Positions 27,510 through 37,292 of a stretch of DNA of 64,000 nt are shown in pieces. Source of the DNA: Halorhabdus sp. CBA1104 (lineage in GTDB: Archaea > Halobacteriota > Halobacteria > Halobacteriales > Haloarculaceae); contig NZ_CP033878.1 of NCBI RefSeq assembly GCF_009690625.1, forward strand, positions 434,001-498,000, in the 5' to 3' direction. The first letter of the stretch is position 1. Each line of letters begins with the position of its first letter. The notes below the pieces were generated by a model. It searched no databases, had not been told where the DNA came from, and saw only the letters and a program-made list of their open reading frames with translations. The translations under genes were made by a program, and so were the position numbers.

Positions 27510-28354
27510 TCACAGCAACGAGCGTACTTTTGCGGCAATTGAACCTCTCAGCGAGCGCTGTTCGCTGAAAAACTGTGCCCGGGAACGGCGCCACAGGTAG
27601 GCCCCCACGATACCCAGATTGTAGAACGGAAGGGCGGACAAGGTTGCCCACACTGACGGCACGCCGTCCCAGTCGCTGTGAGTCTTGACGTATCGAGCAT
27701 CCGTATAGACGAAATACGGAAAGATTCCGATCGTCATGAGGACGAAAAGCGGCCAGGCTATCGTTTCCACACTCGGGACGGTCGCCAGGATTCCGATGCA
27801 CCCGGTAATGATGCCTACCCCACCGAGTATCTCCGCTCGGCGATCACTCCCGAGGGGCGTCTCCTCGGGTGTGACAACCACAGCGTGAACGCCCTGTCGT
27901 TCGACAAAGACTGTCTCGCCATAGAGGTTCGGTAACTCGATGTCGAGTGTGTCGAGCAACCTGGACAGCCCTGTCTCGCTATCGCCGGTGGGCCAGGCAA
28001 GATAGGCGGTGGCTGTTTCCATCCCGAAATCAAGTGTCAGGGCAATTGCCGTCGACGGGTCTCCTTCGAGGGGGTATGTCTCGGGAACCTCCCCGGCCTC
28101 GACGTGCTTTGCGTCGGTAACGACTGCGCGTCGCGGTTCGTCAGACGAGCCGCCAGGTGGGCGCTCGAAGTCCTCGTCCAATTCGTGGAATCGTGAAATG
28201 GCATCATCAGCTTCTGACTCGCCTTTCGTGGGGCTGGTCGGGCTTTCGAATTCCGTTCGTTCGGTAGTAGCACTGTCGACCGTAGTTGCGGAGGTAGAGT
28301 CGCCGCTGTGGGGGTTTCTGCCGGCACTTCGACGGTCTGTTCGTCTTCTGCCAC
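27510..28354 (-). CDS. Haloarchaeal membrane protein, frameshifted near the N-terminus
   Basis: The C-terminal body encodes an acidic soluble region (about 90-180) followed by membrane helices (ILGGVGIITGCIGILAT, IAWPLFVLMTIGIFPYFVYTDARYV and PFYNLGIVGAYLWRRSR). In its own frame the N-terminus is a basic, unlikely MTSNKHCGRRRTDRRS. In the neighbouring frame a GTG at 28352-28354 begins MAEDEQTVEVPAETP, a typical acidic start. One extra C (minus strand) in the run 28310-28314 joins the frames as AETPHSGDSTS, giving a 281-residue protein. The corrected start lies about 26 bases after a TATA-like element near 28380. Function unknown; possibly a membrane sensor. The frameshift is probably a sequence error. 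Confidence 0.72.
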
Positions 28355-28521
28355 AGTGTTTATTCGATGTCATATGTGTAAATTCTGTCGATGAACCGAA
28401 AGAGTCACCGTGAACGTGATCGAGCAGTCGTGTTCAAGAGATACTTATACCTCCCCGCCTGTGAATCGGATACGATGTACGCGCCCAGACACGCGTCTTC
28501 GCCAGTCGAGGTGAGTCTCAG

Positions 28522-29052
28522 ATGAGCGATCCCCAGGACGAAGTCCGGGCGTACACAGTTCGGCTCGAACTCGTCGACGAACCCGGAGAACTCCTCCGGG
28601 CGCTGTCGCCCATCGCCGAACACGGCGGGAATCTCCTCAGCATCTACCACGAGCGCGGGAACCTCACCCCGCGTGGGCATATCCCCGTCGAGGTCGATCT
28701 GGAAGCGACGCCCGATCGGTTCGACGGGATCGTCGATGCTCTGCGGGACGCCGGTGTGAACGTTATCGAGGCCGGCCAAGAGCGTTACAGCGAGGAACTG
28801 ACGGTCCTGTTGGTCGGTCACCTCGTCGACACCGACCTCTCAGATACGCTCTCCCAACTCCGGGCTGAGAACGGTGCCGTGGCCGACCTCTCGCTGTCCG
28901 CGCCGGAGGGCGTCGAGGAAGCTTCGAGCGCGCGACTCCGGTTACAGACCGAACAGGGGGCTGTCGAGGATACCCTCAATGCGGTGCGATCCGTCGCCGA
29001 GGAGAAGGATTTGCGCGTCGTCGAGCCCCTCGCACCCGGGGGTGAGGCCTGA
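28522..29052 (+). CDS. Tandem ACT-domain protein, probable regulator of homoserine dehydrogenase
   Basis: A 176-residue protein with two ACT-like halves: residues 8-80 (YTVRLELVDEPGELLRALSPIAEHGGNLLSIYHERG) and residues 90-165 (LTVLLVGHLVDTDLSDTLSQL). ACT domains bind amino acids, here most likely threonine or methionine. The stop overlaps the homoserine dehydrogenase ATG (TGATG), so the two are translated together and the ACT protein may supply, in trans, the feedback domain that the short dehydrogenase lacks. This pairing is common in archaea. Confidence 0.87.
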   Translation: MSDPQDEVRAYTVRLELVDEPGELLRALSPIAEHGGNLLSIYHERGNLTPRGHIPVEVDLEATPDRFDGIVDALRDAGVNVIEAGQERYSEELTVLLVGHLVDTDLSDTLSQLRAENGAVADLSLSAPEGVEEASSARLRLQTEQGAVEDTLNAVRSVAEEKDLRVVEPLAPGGEA

Positions 29053-30005
29053 TGGACCTCGCGATTATGGGGACCGGCACGGTCGGTAGTTCCGTCGCCG
29101 AACTCGCCGCCGAGTACGGCCACACGGTCACTGCGATGGCCAACGTCGATGCCGCAACCATCGACCCCGACGGCGTGGACGTCACCGCGGCACTCGATCG
29201 CCAGCGGACCGATGGGATGGCCCACCTTGGCGACGGCGATCCCGACGAGCTGCTGGCGGCCGAGTACGACGCCCTGATCGAGGTGACGCCTGTCACGCTA
29301 GGCGACGCCGAACCCGGATTTAGCCACGTCGAAGCCGCTCTCGAGCAGGACAACCACGTCGTGCTGGCCAACAAGGGGCCGATGGCCGAACGGTACGCCG
29401 ACGTGCGCGCCCTCGAACGGCAAAGCGCGGGCAGCGTCCGCTTCGAGGCGACCGTCGCCGGCGCGATCCCAGTTCTCTCGACCATCGAGGATTACGGGCC
29501 TGGCACGATGACGGCCGTCCGGGGGATCCTCAACGGAACGGCGAACTTCATCCTCTCGCGGATGGCCGCCGAGGGGCTGGACTACGAGCACGTCCTCGCC
29601 GAGGCCCAAGATCTTGGCGTCGCCGAGACGGACCCCTCCTTCGACGTCGAGGGGACTGACGCCGCGCTGAAGTGCGTGATCCTGGCGAACGTCCTCGCGC
29701 AGGGCGACCGAGCGTACACGCTCGAGGATGCAACTGTCGAGGGTATCAAAGACGTCCCAGGGAGCGCGCTCGAACTCGCCCGCGAGGACGGCCGGACGAT
29801 CCGGCTCGTCGGCGAAGTGGCCGACGGCGAGGTCCGCGTTGGCCCGCGACTCGTCCCAGAGCACAGCGAACTCGCGGTGACGGGCACGACGAATATCGTC
29901 CAACTCGAGACCGAAAACGCAGGCCGGCTCAACCTCTCGGGCCGTGGCGCGGGCGGTCCCGAGACAGCGACTGCCATTCTCTCGGACGTCGGCCGGCTCG
30001 AGTGA
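29052..30005 (+). CDS. hom: Homoserine dehydrogenase
   Basis: A 317-residue enzyme reducing aspartate semialdehyde to homoserine in threonine and methionine synthesis. It has the Rossmann start [19 protein letters not shown], the NAD(P) turn VLANKGPMA near residue 99, the catalytic core [18 protein letters not shown] and [17 protein letters not shown] with the metal and lysine residues. There is no C-terminal ACT extension; that function is probably provided by the coupled upstream protein. Confidence 0.95.
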   Translation: MDLAIMGTGTVGSSVAELAAEYGHTVTAMANVDAATIDPDGVDVTAALDRQRTDGMAHLGDGDPDELLAAEYDALIEVTPVTLGDAEPGFSHVEAALEQDNHVVLANKGPMAERYADVRALERQSAGSVRFEATVAGAIPVLSTIEDYGPGTMTAVRGILNGTANFILSRMAAEGLDYEHVLAEAQDLGVAETDPSFDVEGTDAALKCVILANVLAQGDRAYTLEDATVEGIKDVPGSALELAREDGRTIRLVGEVADGEVRVGPRLVPEHSELAVTGTTNIVQLETENAGRLNLSGRGAGGPETATAILSDVGRLE

Positions 30006-30166
30006 ACACGCTCGATAGAGGACGATCATCGATATCATCAGAAGACACTCATTTGCTTCAGACGGGGCCACCGGCTCGAACAGACCAACGACTGTGGCCC
30101 GTACCGTGGGACGCGTTCGCAAACTACCCGACACAATCGGGTCGCGATTTGTGGCGTATCGAAACC

Positions 30167-30176
30167 GTTTTAATTA
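30167..30176 (+). promoter_or_regulatory. Probable TATA box of the EF-1A/uS10 operon
   Basis: The sequence gttttaatta lies about 50 bases before the EF-1A ATG at 30224, predicting a short 5' leader of about 25 bases. It is the only clear TATA-like element in the 218-base gap after homoserine dehydrogenase. Confidence 0.5.
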
Positions 30177-30223
30177 CTTCTGCCGAACGATTGCGACACA
30201 GCGCCTCTGCGCGTGAGATTACA

Positions 30224-31495
30224 ATGAGTGAGGACATAGCGCACCAGAACCTCGCCATCATCGGACACGTCGACCACGGGAAGTCCACTCTCGTCGGTCG
30301 CCTCCTGTTCGAGACCGGCAGTGTTCCGGAGCACGTCATCGAGCAGCATCGAGAAGAAGCCGAAGAGAAGGGCAAAGGCGGCTTCGAGTTCGCCTACGTG
30401 ATGGACAACCTCGCCGAGGAGCGCGAGCGCGGGGTCACCATCGACATCGCCCACCAAGAGTTCGACACTGACAAGTACAACTTCACGATCGTCGACTGTC
30501 CCGGCCACCGGGACTTCGTGAAGAACATGATCACGGGCGCGTCCCAGGCCGACAACGCCGTGCTCGTGGTCGCCGCCGACGACGGCGTCCAGCCCCAGAC
30601 CCAGGAGCACGTCTTCCTGGCCCGTACGCTGGGCATCGACGAGCTCATCGTCGCCGTCAACAAGATGGACCTCGTCGACTACGAGGAATCCCGCTACCGG
30701 GAGACCGTCGAAGAGGTTACGCAGCTGCTCAAGCAGGTCCAGTTCAACACGGACAACGCCAGCTTCATCCCGACGTCGGCCTTCGAGGGCGACAACGTCG
30801 AGACCCTCAGCGACAATACGCCGTGGTACGACGGGCCGACGATTCTGGAGTCCCTCAACGACCTCCCCGAACCCCAGCCGCCGACGGATGCGCCGCTGCG
30901 GCTGCCGATCCAGGACGTCTACACCATCTCGGGCATCGGGACTGTCCCGGTCGGTCGAATCGAGACCGGCGAGATGTTCCCCGGTGACGACGTGACCTTC
31001 CAGCCCAGCGACGTGGGCGGCGAGGTCAAGACCGTCGAGATGCACCACGAGGAAGTCGACAGTGCGGGCCCCGGCGACAACGTCGGATTCAACGTTCGTG
31101 GCATCGGTAAGGACGACATCCGTCGCGGCGACGTCTGTGGCCCGGCTGAGGAGCCGCCGTCGGTCGCCGAGACCTTCCAGGCGCAGGTCGTCGTCATGCA
31201 GCACCCGAGCGTGATTACCGCCGGCTATACGCCGGTCTTCCACGCTCACACGGCACAGGTTGCTTGTACGATCGAGTCTATCGACAAGAAGATCGATCCC
31301 TCCTCCGGCGAAGTCGCCGAGGAGAACCCCGACTTCATCCAGTCGGGTGATGCGGCGGTCGTCACTGTTCGACCGCAAAAGCCACTCAGCATCGAGCCGT
31401 CGAGCGAGATTCCCGAGCTCGGCAGCTTCGCCATCCGTGACATGGGCCAGACCATCGCGGCTGGCAAAGTGCTCAGCGTCGACGAGCGCGAATAA
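30224..31495 (+). CDS. tuf: Translation elongation factor EF-1A
   Basis: A 423-residue GTPase that brings aminoacyl-tRNA to the ribosome. GTP motifs are complete: GHVDHGKST (residues 14-22), DCPGHRDF and NKMDLVD. The archaeal insert [27 protein letters not shown] and domains 2 and 3 follow. A much longer open frame upstream is non-coding; the ATG at 30224 gives the family start [14 protein letters not shown]. The TAA stop overlaps the uS10 ATG by one base, forming the widespread archaeal tuf-rpsJ pair. Confidence 0.98.
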   Translation: MSEDIAHQNLAIIGHVDHGKSTLVGRLLFETGSVPEHVIEQHREEAEEKGKGGFEFAYVMDNLAEERERGVTIDIAHQEFDTDKYNFTIVDCPGHRDFVKNMITGASQADNAVLVVAADDGVQPQTQEHVFLARTLGIDELIVAVNKMDLVDYEESRYRETVEEVTQLLKQVQFNTDNASFIPTSAFEGDNVETLSDNTPWYDGPTILESLNDLPEPQPPTDAPLRLPIQDVYTISGIGTVPVGRIETGEMFPGDDVTFQPSDVGGEVKTVEMHHEEVDSAGPGDNVGFNVRGIGKDDIRRGDVCGPAEEPPSVAETFQAQVVVMQHPSVITAGYTPVFHAHTAQVACTIESIDKKIDPSSGEVAEENPDFIQSGDAAVVTVRPQKPLSIEPSSEIPELGSFAIRDMGQTIAAGKVLSVDERE

Positions 31496-31803
31496 TGCAG
31501 CAGGCACGCGTCCGTCTGGCGGGGACGAGTCCCGAGGATCTCGATGCCATCTGCGATGAAGTTGGCGAAATCGCGAACAAGACTGGCGTCGAGCTTTCCG
31601 GTCCCGTCCCGCTACCGACGAAGACGCTTGAGGTTCCCGCGCGGAAGTCACCTGACGGCGAGGGGACTGCGACGTGGGAGCACTGGGAGATGCGCGTCCA
31701 CAAACGGCTGATCGACATCGACGCCGACGAGCGCGCACTCCGTCAGCTGATGCGTATTCAGGTCCCCAACGACGTCAGCATCGAGATCGTCCTCGAAGAC
31801 TGA
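31495..31803 (+). CDS. rpsJ: 30S ribosomal protein uS10 (S10)
   Basis: A 102-residue ribosomal protein, [20 protein letters not shown], with the conserved [36 protein letters not shown] loop region. The family is normally 100-105 residues, so it is complete. The start codon overlaps the EF-1A stop. Confidence 0.98.
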   Translation: MQQARVRLAGTSPEDLDAICDEVGEIANKTGVELSGPVPLPTKTLEVPARKSPDGEGTATWEHWEMRVHKRLIDIDADERALRQLMRIQVPNDVSIEIVLED

Positions 31804-31913
31804 CTGCGATCCGGCACCATCGGCGTAGTCGGCCCGTCGTGAGGACGTCAATCGCTCTCACGCGTACGCGGGATCGTCGCATTCAACTATCCCCGTCCGC
31901 GAACTCTCAGCGC

Positions 31914-31985
31914 GGGCTCGTAGATCAGTGGCAGATCGCTTCCTTCGCAAGGAAGAGGCCCCGGGTTCAAATCCCGGCGAGTCCA
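31914..31985 (+). tRNA. tRNA-Ala (anticodon CGC)
   Basis: A 72-base cloverleaf. The acceptor stem GGGCTCG pairs with CGAGTCC and includes the G3-U70 wobble pair that marks alanine tRNAs. The anticodon arm is CTTCC-TTCGCAA-GGAAG with anticodon CGC; a five-base variable loop is followed by the T arm CCGGG-TTCAAAT-CCCGG, and the discriminator is A. The 3' CCA is not encoded (next bases are tgac). No intron is seen. Confidence 0.96.
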
Positions 31986-32364
31986 TGACGCCCTTTCATC
32001 CTGGCGAACTATTGTGATCGGTTTACCTAGCGAACGACGGAGTTATCCCAATCAGCGCCACTGCTCCCGAAGTCGGATACCTTCTCTAATCGACCAGCCT
32101 CGTCTACAGAAGGCACCCAAGATTGCCTATCGTTGTATATCGGCCGCGAAGCATTACTGAGCGGAGTTGGACGTTCATCTCCGATGATGCGAGTGGGATG
32201 AGGCCAAGTGGACGGTAAATGGTGGCATTGCCGCGAATCGACAGTTTCCAGGTCGCTTATCGCTGATGGGAATTCGGTTGGGTTCGTCGATACGCTGGAG
32301 ACTGAACAGTTGCATCGAATCTACCACTACCGAGGAGTGGCCCAAGCGAGACCGTCCGTGCTCT
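31986..32364. other. Intergenic region after tRNA-Ala
   Basis: No supported gene in these 379 bases. The short frames present have a composition unlike the acidic proteins around them. The base composition is more even than in neighbouring genes. No repeat of the tRNA 3' end was found, so there is no evidence here for an integrated element, although a tRNA flank is a typical insertion site. Confidence 0.5.
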
Positions 32365-32553
32365 TTAGGCGGCCAGCACAGGGAGACCGATCGTCAACAC
32401 GAGGCCGACGATAGCGACTGCCCATCCCATTGCGACCTGGCTCGTCGTGTACGCACTCTGGGGGGCAGTACTCCTGTACGGTGGCTCTTGTGCCGGGGGC
32501 GTGGGGTTGTTCGGGTCGTACGCCGGGCGGTCTCCGTCGTGGTCGTCGGCCAT
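32365..32553 (-). CDS. Small single-helix membrane protein (DUF7550-like)
   Basis: A 62-residue protein starting [20 protein letters not shown], an acidic, proline-rich cytoplasmic or outer tail, then [28 protein letters not shown], one membrane helix ending at the C-terminus. Such proteins are common in haloarchaea; I think this is the DUF7550 group. Function unknown. Divergent from hisF with a 161-base gap. Confidence 0.78.
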   Translation of the reverse strand: MADDHDGDRPAYDPNNPTPPAQEPPYRSTAPQSAYTTSQVAMGWAVAIVGLVLTIGLPVLAA

Positions 32554-32678
32554 ACGTTTGCGTTCGCGTAGCGAGCACTTCGACTTACCGGAACGAGCAA
32601 CGTCGGGATGGTTTCTTCGTCGTGAGCAATCGGATGTCGTGTGAACCTATTCAGACCGAGCTGAGGGCGTTCGTGCGG

Positions 32679-32687
32679 ATTACTTTT
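32679..32687 (+). promoter_or_regulatory. TATA box of hisF
   Basis: The sequence attactttt is centred about 32 bases before the hisF ATG at 32715, the usual haloarchaeal leaderless spacing. Confidence 0.5.
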
Positions 32688-32714
32688 GACCGTGCCCCGT
32701 ATAACACGAGCCAG

Positions 32715-33530
32715 ATGACGCTCACCAAACGGATCATTCCGTGTATCGATGTCGACCTCGACGAGGACGGCAATGCAGCCGTCTATACGGGTGTGAACTT
32801 CGAAGACCTCCAGTATACGGGCGATCCCGTCGAGATGGCCAAGCGGTACAACGAGGCGGGTGCCGACGAGTTCGTCTTTCTGGACATCACCGCCAGTGCC
32901 GAGGGGCGGGCGACGATGCTCGAAACCGTCGAGCACGTCGCCGACGAAGTGTTCATCCCCTTGACCGTCGGCGGAGGGATTCGGACTCGTGGGGACATCA
33001 AAGAGACGCTGCGGGCCGGCGCGGACAAGGTATCGATCAACACCGGTGCGATCGAGAACCCGGGTCTCATCGAGGAAGGGGCGACCGCTTTTGGCAACCA
33101 GTGCATCGTCATCTCCGTCGATGCCAGGCGGCGCTACGACGAACAGGGCGAACACTACGAGCGAGTCGATGGGGAGTCCGTCTGGTTCGAGGCCACTGTC
33201 AAGGGCGGCCGCGAGGGGACGGGAATCGATGTTATCGAGTGGGCCAGGGAAGCCGAACAACGCGGTGCAGGTGAGCTATTCGTCAACTCGATCGACGCCG
33301 ATGGGACCAAGGACGGCTACGACATCCCGCTGACGCAGGCGGTCTGTGACGCCGTCGACACGCCGGTGATCGCGTCTTCGGGCTGTGGTGGACCCGAAGA
33401 CATGTACGAGGTATTCACTGAGGCCGGCGCAGATGCGGGACTCGCGGCTTCGATCTTTCACTTTGGCGAATACTCGATCGAGGAAACCAAACAGTACCTC
33501 GACGAGCACGAGGTACCGGTCCGGCTGTGA
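32715..33530 (+). CDS. hisF: Imidazole glycerol phosphate synthase cyclase subunit HisF
   Basis: A 271-residue TIM barrel that joins ammonia (from HisH) with PRFAR to form imidazole glycerol phosphate and AICAR in histidine synthesis. It has RIIPCIDVD with catalytic Asp11, LTVGGGIRT phosphate site, [10 protein letters not shown], and [14 protein letters not shown] with the second catalytic Asp, then IASSGCGG. It is slightly longer than bacterial HisF (about 255) because of a haloarchaeal loop near residue 145. No other his gene is nearby. Confidence 0.97.
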   Translation: MTLTKRIIPCIDVDLDEDGNAAVYTGVNFEDLQYTGDPVEMAKRYNEAGADEFVFLDITASAEGRATMLETVEHVADEVFIPLTVGGGIRTRGDIKETLRAGADKVSINTGAIENPGLIEEGATAFGNQCIVISVDARRRYDEQGEHYERVDGESVWFEATVKGGREGTGIDVIEWAREAEQRGAGELFVNSIDADGTKDGYDIPLTQAVCDAVDTPVIASSGCGGPEDMYEVFTEAGADAGLAASIFHFGEYSIEETKQYLDEHEVPVRL

Positions 33531-33607
33531 ACGAGTGGCTCGACAGACAGGGTGGTGCTGGGGTGGAAGTCACGAGAGTTTTGTACGTGTAAGTCGGCCG
33601 TACGGAC

Positions 33608-34429
33608 ATGAAGTGGCGCTGTCCGCAGTGTGGCAAACCACACGAGCGGAACGATCCGCCGTGTGATAACTGCGGACATCACAATTTCGAGCGGGCCGTG
33701 GTCCCCGAGGCACCGAACAGCGACCGGGAATCGTTTGTCTGGGTCTGTGCGGAATGTGGCCGACAGCACCAGCGTAACAACCCACCGTGTGCCCGCTGTG
33801 GACACGGGATATTCGAGAAACAGCCCCTCGAAGCCGAGGAGATCAATCTGTCGACGCGTGGCTACCTCGATCTGATCGGCCGGGTGGAACTAGCAGCCAT
33901 TGGCGTGCTGATCGGATTACTCGCCGTCGGCGCGCTTGCGATCACCGGAGTCGTGACGGTGCCCGGACTCACGCCCCAGGGGCCGCCGACCGTCGAGAAC
34001 GTACCCGGCAACGCCACTGCGGCTGACGGACTGTCTCTGGGGGACGTCGAGACTGCGTATCTGGCGGGACTCAACGACCGCCGTGGGGCCGCTGGGAGTA
34101 CCCCGCTCGAGCGGGCCGCGACGCTCGATGCGGTCGCCACGTACTACAACCAGCACCGGGTCAAGTCCGTCTACGGGGACGGCACGCTACCCGCACGTGA
34201 CGAACTCGAGGCAAACTTCGCTGTCCAGTGTCGGGCAAGCATCTACTCCCTCGGACCGGTCCAACCGAACTGGACGTCCGTCGATTCGCCGGCAGCACTC
34301 GGTGAAACGCTGGCTACCGACCGACTGGTAGATGAAGCTGGCACCGTCCAGCGAACAGCGAGTCGGACGGGTATCGACATGCATCGCGCGCCGGATGGCA
34401 CGCTCTTCGTTACCCAGGTTATCTGTTAA
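33608..34429 (+). CDS. Zinc-ribbon, membrane helix and CAP-like outer domain protein
   Basis: A 273-residue protein with three parts. Two short zinc ribbons at residues 4-25 (CPQCGKPHERNDPPCDNCG) and 47-68 (CAECGRQHQRNNPPCARCG) are near-duplicates with the same CxxC-x9-10-CxxC spacing. One membrane helix follows near residues 97-117 (AAIGVLIGLLAVGALAIT). An outer domain (about 150-273) begins LAGLNDRRGAAGSTPLERAATLDAVATYY, which resembles the start of CAP/SCP (PR-1) domains. The cytoplasmic zinc ribbons joined to an outside CAP-like domain suggest signalling or anchoring. The CAP assignment is moderate. Confidence 0.75.
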   Translation: MKWRCPQCGKPHERNDPPCDNCGHHNFERAVVPEAPNSDRESFVWVCAECGRQHQRNNPPCARCGHGIFEKQPLEAEEINLSTRGYLDLIGRVELAAIGVLIGLLAVGALAITGVVTVPGLTPQGPPTVENVPGNATAADGLSLGDVETAYLAGLNDRRGAAGSTPLERAATLDAVATYYNQHRVKSVYGDGTLPARDELEANFAVQCRASIYSLGPVQPNWTSVDSPAALGETLATDRLVDEAGTVQRTASRTGIDMHRAPDGTLFVTQVIC

Positions 34430-34541
34430 CCAGTCATCGAAGTCACACGCAAAAACTAGCAATACATATAACTGGTCAATCGGCTGACCGAGTGCAAACG
34501 AATAGAAACATCCATACAATACTTCGGAAAACGTTGCCTGA

Positions 34542-36026
34542 ATGCCGTCGTTATCTTACGAACCGGTCACGTACGAGGAACTGTCGCCCGATCGACGACC
34601 CACTCTCACCCAGGCGCTCGTCCCGATCGGCGTCATGCTGGGATTACTCACGCTGTGGATGGTTTTCCTCCCGATCGAAGAGCCCAGTCCGCACATGCCG
34701 CTGCTGTGGAGTGGCACGTTTACTGGCCTGATCGGGTGGTACTGGTTCGACCGCAGTTGGGAGGAACTCTACGAGGGGATCATCGACGGCCTCCAGATGG
34801 GTATGCAGGCAATCTTGATCCTGATGATCGTCTACATGCTCATCGCATCCTGGATCGCAGCGGGGACGATCCCGACACTGATCGTCTACGGGTTAGAAGT
34901 GCTCACTCCGTCGGTGTTTTTGCCTGTCGCGGCCGTGCTGGCCTTCGGAACTGCGTTTACGGTCGGCTCGTCTTGGACGACCGCTGGGACACTCGGGGTG
35001 GCCTTCATCGGGATCGGGACCGGGCTGGGTATCCCGGAACCGATGACGGCTGGGGCCGTTCTCAGTGGGGCCTACACTGGCGATAAGATTTCGCCGCTGT
35101 CGGATACGACGAACCTCGCGGCGGCCGTAACTAACACCGATCTCATGGACCACGTCAGCGCGATGCGTGTCGGGACCGGGGTCGCATTCGGCCTCTCGGT
35201 ACTCGCTTATGCCGTGCTGGGCCTGCAAGCAGGGGGTGAGATCCCAGTCGGGCAACTCGAGACGATCATCACGGGACTCGAAGGCTCGTATACGATTTCT
35301 GCGCTGACGTTCGTCCCCTTCGTCGTCGCGTTTGCACTCGCATTGCGTGGCCATCCGGCGATCCCCGCGCTGTTGGCTGGTGTCTTCGTCGGTGCTGGGA
35401 CGGCCGTGGTCGTGCAGGGACTCGCGCCGGTCGAGGCCTGGCAGACGATCCACTTCGGGACTGAACCCGCGACCGGCGTCGAGTCGATCGACAAGCGGCT
35501 CGCAGTTGACGGCCTCTCGGGGGCGATGTGGGTCATTTCACTGGTGATGATTGCACTGTCGCTGGGTGGCATCTTCGAACGGACCGGCATCTTGGCAGTC
35601 CTCGCCCACGGGCTCGCACGAACGATCCGCGGGGTCGGGAGCCTCACGATCGGGACGGCCGTCTCTGCGTTCTCGATGAACGTGCTGGCGGCCGAACAGT
35701 ACATGAGTATCGTCGTCCCGGGATTGACGCTGCGAAACCTCTACGACGAGTACAACTTGGACAGTTCGAACCTCTCCCGGGCGATCGAGGCGGCCGGCAC
35801 GACGACCAGCGCACTGATCCCGTGGACGACCGGGGGTATCTATATGGCTGGCGTGCTCGGCGTCCCGACGCTCGAATACGCGCCGTACTATCTGCTCGGC
35901 TTTCTCTCACCGCTCGTGTTGATCGTGATGGGCCTGACTGGCTGGCAGATTCGATTCCAAGAACACGCCGGAGAATCTGCTGGGCCGTCAGTAGCCGACG
36001 TCCAGCCGAACGTCGACGACAATTGA
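34542..36026 (+). CDS. nhaC: Na+/H+ antiporter of the NhaC family
   Basis: A 494-residue protein with about eleven membrane helices. Typical NhaC segments are present: FGTAFTVGSSWTTAGTLGVAFIGIG, GAVLSGAYTGDKISPLSDTTNLAAA (Asp residues of the ion path) and the late SALIPWTTGGIYMAGVLGV. It would exchange sodium for protons, supporting ion and pH homeostasis in a high-salt organism. A TATA-like atacatataact lies about 34458-34470. Standalone, convergent with rpo11 after one base. Confidence 0.93.
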   Translation: MPSLSYEPVTYEELSPDRRPTLTQALVPIGVMLGLLTLWMVFLPIEEPSPHMPLLWSGTFTGLIGWYWFDRSWEELYEGIIDGLQMGMQAILILMIVYMLIASWIAAGTIPTLIVYGLEVLTPSVFLPVAAVLAFGTAFTVGSSWTTAGTLGVAFIGIGTGLGIPEPMTAGAVLSGAYTGDKISPLSDTTNLAAAVTNTDLMDHVSAMRVGTGVAFGLSVLAYAVLGLQAGGEIPVGQLETIITGLEGSYTISALTFVPFVVAFALALRGHPAIPALLAGVFVGAGTAVVVQGLAPVEAWQTIHFGTEPATGVESIDKRLAVDGLSGAMWVISLVMIALSLGGIFERTGILAVLAHGLARTIRGVGSLTIGTAVSAFSMNVLAAEQYMSIVVPGLTLRNLYDEYNLDSSNLSRAIEAAGTTTSALIPWTTGGIYMAGVLGVPTLEYAPYYLLGFLSPLVLIVMGLTGWQIRFQEHAGESAGPSVADVQPNVDDN

Positions 36027-36027
36027 A

Positions 36028-36312
36028 TTACGCTGCAGTGTCGTAGGCCGTTTCGAGGGCGTCGGCTTTCTCGACGACGCGTTCGGCCCCCGTCTCGAGG
36101 GCGTCCAGGGCATCGGTGTCGTCGTCGGTCTTGATCGTGAGAATGGGATCGGTCTGTCCACCGGACTGCTCGGGATTCATGTCGTAGGTCGCGGCGGCAA
36201 CGCCGTCGGTTTCGAGCAACGCGCCTTTCAGTACGTTCATGAAGGTGTGATCCTCGCCTGCGACCTCGATCGATAGGGAGGTGTCGCCCTTTTCGATGAC
36301 CCGTAGTTCCAT
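36028..36312 (-). CDS. rpo11: DNA-directed RNA polymerase subunit Rpo11 (L)
   Basis: A 94-residue homologue of eukaryotic Rpb11, which pairs with Rpo3 in the assembly platform of archaeal RNA polymerase. The conserved core [43 protein letters not shown] (residues 20-62) is intact. It ends just one base after the stop of the convergent nhaC gene. Confidence 0.93.
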   Translation of the reverse strand: MELRVIEKGDTSLSIEVAGEDHTFMNVLKGALLETDGVAAATYDMNPEQSGGQTDPILTIKTDDDTDALDALETGAERVVEKADALETAYDTAA

Positions 36313-36460
36313 GCCCGAACCTACGGCCTCGCGCGCATCAACGTTACGCTACAGGACCGAATGCTGACCCGATGCGGGCGGTTCGACGGCCCGGGAGAGC
36401 CTTCCAGGGGATCGAGACGGCTTGGTAAGGGTTAAACGTCGGGACCGGAAACAGGACGGT

Positions 36461-36640
36461 ATGAGCGAGAGCCAACAGAAACGGACGCAGAAGTGTGTCT
36501 CCTGCGGGATCAACATCTCGGGGACCAACGCCGCTGCGTTCGACTGTCCCGACTGCGGACGCCGCATCTACCGGTGTCCGACCTGTCGCAAGCAGAGTAC
36601 GCTGTACGAATGTCCCGAATGCGGGTTCACGGGCCCGTAA
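36461..36640 (+). CDS. Small four-CxxC zinc finger protein (HVO_2753-like)
   Basis: A 59-residue protein starting [16 protein letters not shown]. It has four CPxCG-type elements (CVSCG, CPDCG, CPTCR, CPECG), enough for two zinc sites. I recognise the pattern of the haloarchaeal HVO_2753 group, for which a structure with two zinc ions and a motility/biofilm effect has been reported in Haloferax. The conserved place just before EF-1beta is typical in haloarchaea. An upstream TTG-initiated reading is not needed. Confidence 0.88.
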   Translation: MSESQQKRTQKCVSCGINISGTNAAAFDCPDCGRRIYRCPTCRKQSTLYECPECGFTGP

Positions 36641-36676
36641 CGACACGCACATAACTACCTACCGCAAGTCATACCC

Positions 36677-36943
36677 ATGGGAAAAGTAGCAGCCGCGATC
36701 AAGGTGATGCCGGAAAGTCCCGAAATCGATTTGGACGCCCTCGAGGACCGCCTCGAACAGTCCCTCCCCGAAGGCGCAAAGATCAACGGGTTCGACCGCG
36801 ACGACGTCGCGTTCGGCCTCGTCGCGCTCATCCCGACGGTCGTCGTCCCTGACGACGCTGGCGGGACCGAGGCCGTCGAGGAGGCCTTCTCTGACGTCGA
36901 AGACGTCGAGAGTGTCTCCGTCGAGGACGTCGGCCGCCTGTAG
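36677..36943 (+). CDS. ef1b: Elongation factor 1-beta (aEF-1B)
   Basis: An 88-residue exchange factor that reloads EF-1A with GTP. It has [23 protein letters not shown] at the start and the hallmark [20 protein letters not shown] (residues 38-58). Complete for the family (about 88-90). It is 36 bases downstream of the zinc finger gene and may be cotranscribed. Confidence 0.95.
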   Translation: MGKVAAAIKVMPESPEIDLDALEDRLEQSLPEGAKINGFDRDDVAFGLVALIPTVVVPDDAGGTEAVEEAFSDVEDVESVSVEDVGRL

Positions 36944-36958
36944 GGCCGGAACGCACGT

Positions 36959-36965
36959 TTTATAA
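36959..36965 (+). promoter_or_regulatory. TATA box of the L21e-Rpo4 operon
   Basis: The sequence tttataa sits 28-34 bases before the L21e ATG at 36993, indicating a leaderless transcript. Confidence 0.6.
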
Positions 36966-36992
36966 GTCCAACCGGATTATCGAACTCCAAGA

Positions 36993-37289
36993 ATGCCCAG
37001 TTCGAACGGACCACTCGAAGGCACGCGTAACAAGCTCAAAAACGACCCGCGAGAGCGCGGCACCTCGCCGCCGGACCAGGCTGTCGAATCGTTCGACATC
37101 GGCCAGAAAGTCCACCTGGCGATCGACCCCAGCGTCGCTGACGGCCGATTCAACCCGCGATTCTCGGGCCATACCGGCGAAGTTACCGGTGAACAGGGGA
37201 AAGCCTACAAGGTGCAGATCAACGACGGCGGCAAGGACAAGACCATCATCGTCAAGCCCGCACACCTGCGCGCACAGACCGAGGACTGA
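36993..37289 (+). CDS. rpl21e: 50S ribosomal protein eL21 (L21e)
   Basis: A 98-residue archaeal/eukaryotic-type ribosomal protein starting [31 protein letters not shown], with the family's [31 protein letters not shown] region. Complete. First gene of a conserved archaeal operon with the Rpo4 gene, which starts three bases after its stop. Confidence 0.97.
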   Translation: MPSSNGPLEGTRNKLKNDPRERGTSPPDQAVESFDIGQKVHLAIDPSVADGRFNPRFSGHTGEVTGEQGKAYKVQINDGGKDKTIIVKPAHLRAQTED

Positions 37290-37292
37290 GGG

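Noticed and set aside
30170-31738. A 522-codon minus-strand frame opposite EF-1A and uS10
   Set aside because: Shadow of two conserved translation genes; no motifs.
31674-31988. An open frame covering the tRNA-Ala gene
   Set aside because: It overlaps uS10 out of frame and a certain tRNA gene, and its C-terminal half is the translation of the tRNA.
31986-32364. An integrated element beside tRNA-Ala
   Set aside because: No integrase, no direct repeat of the tRNA 3' end and no mobile-element gene were seen.
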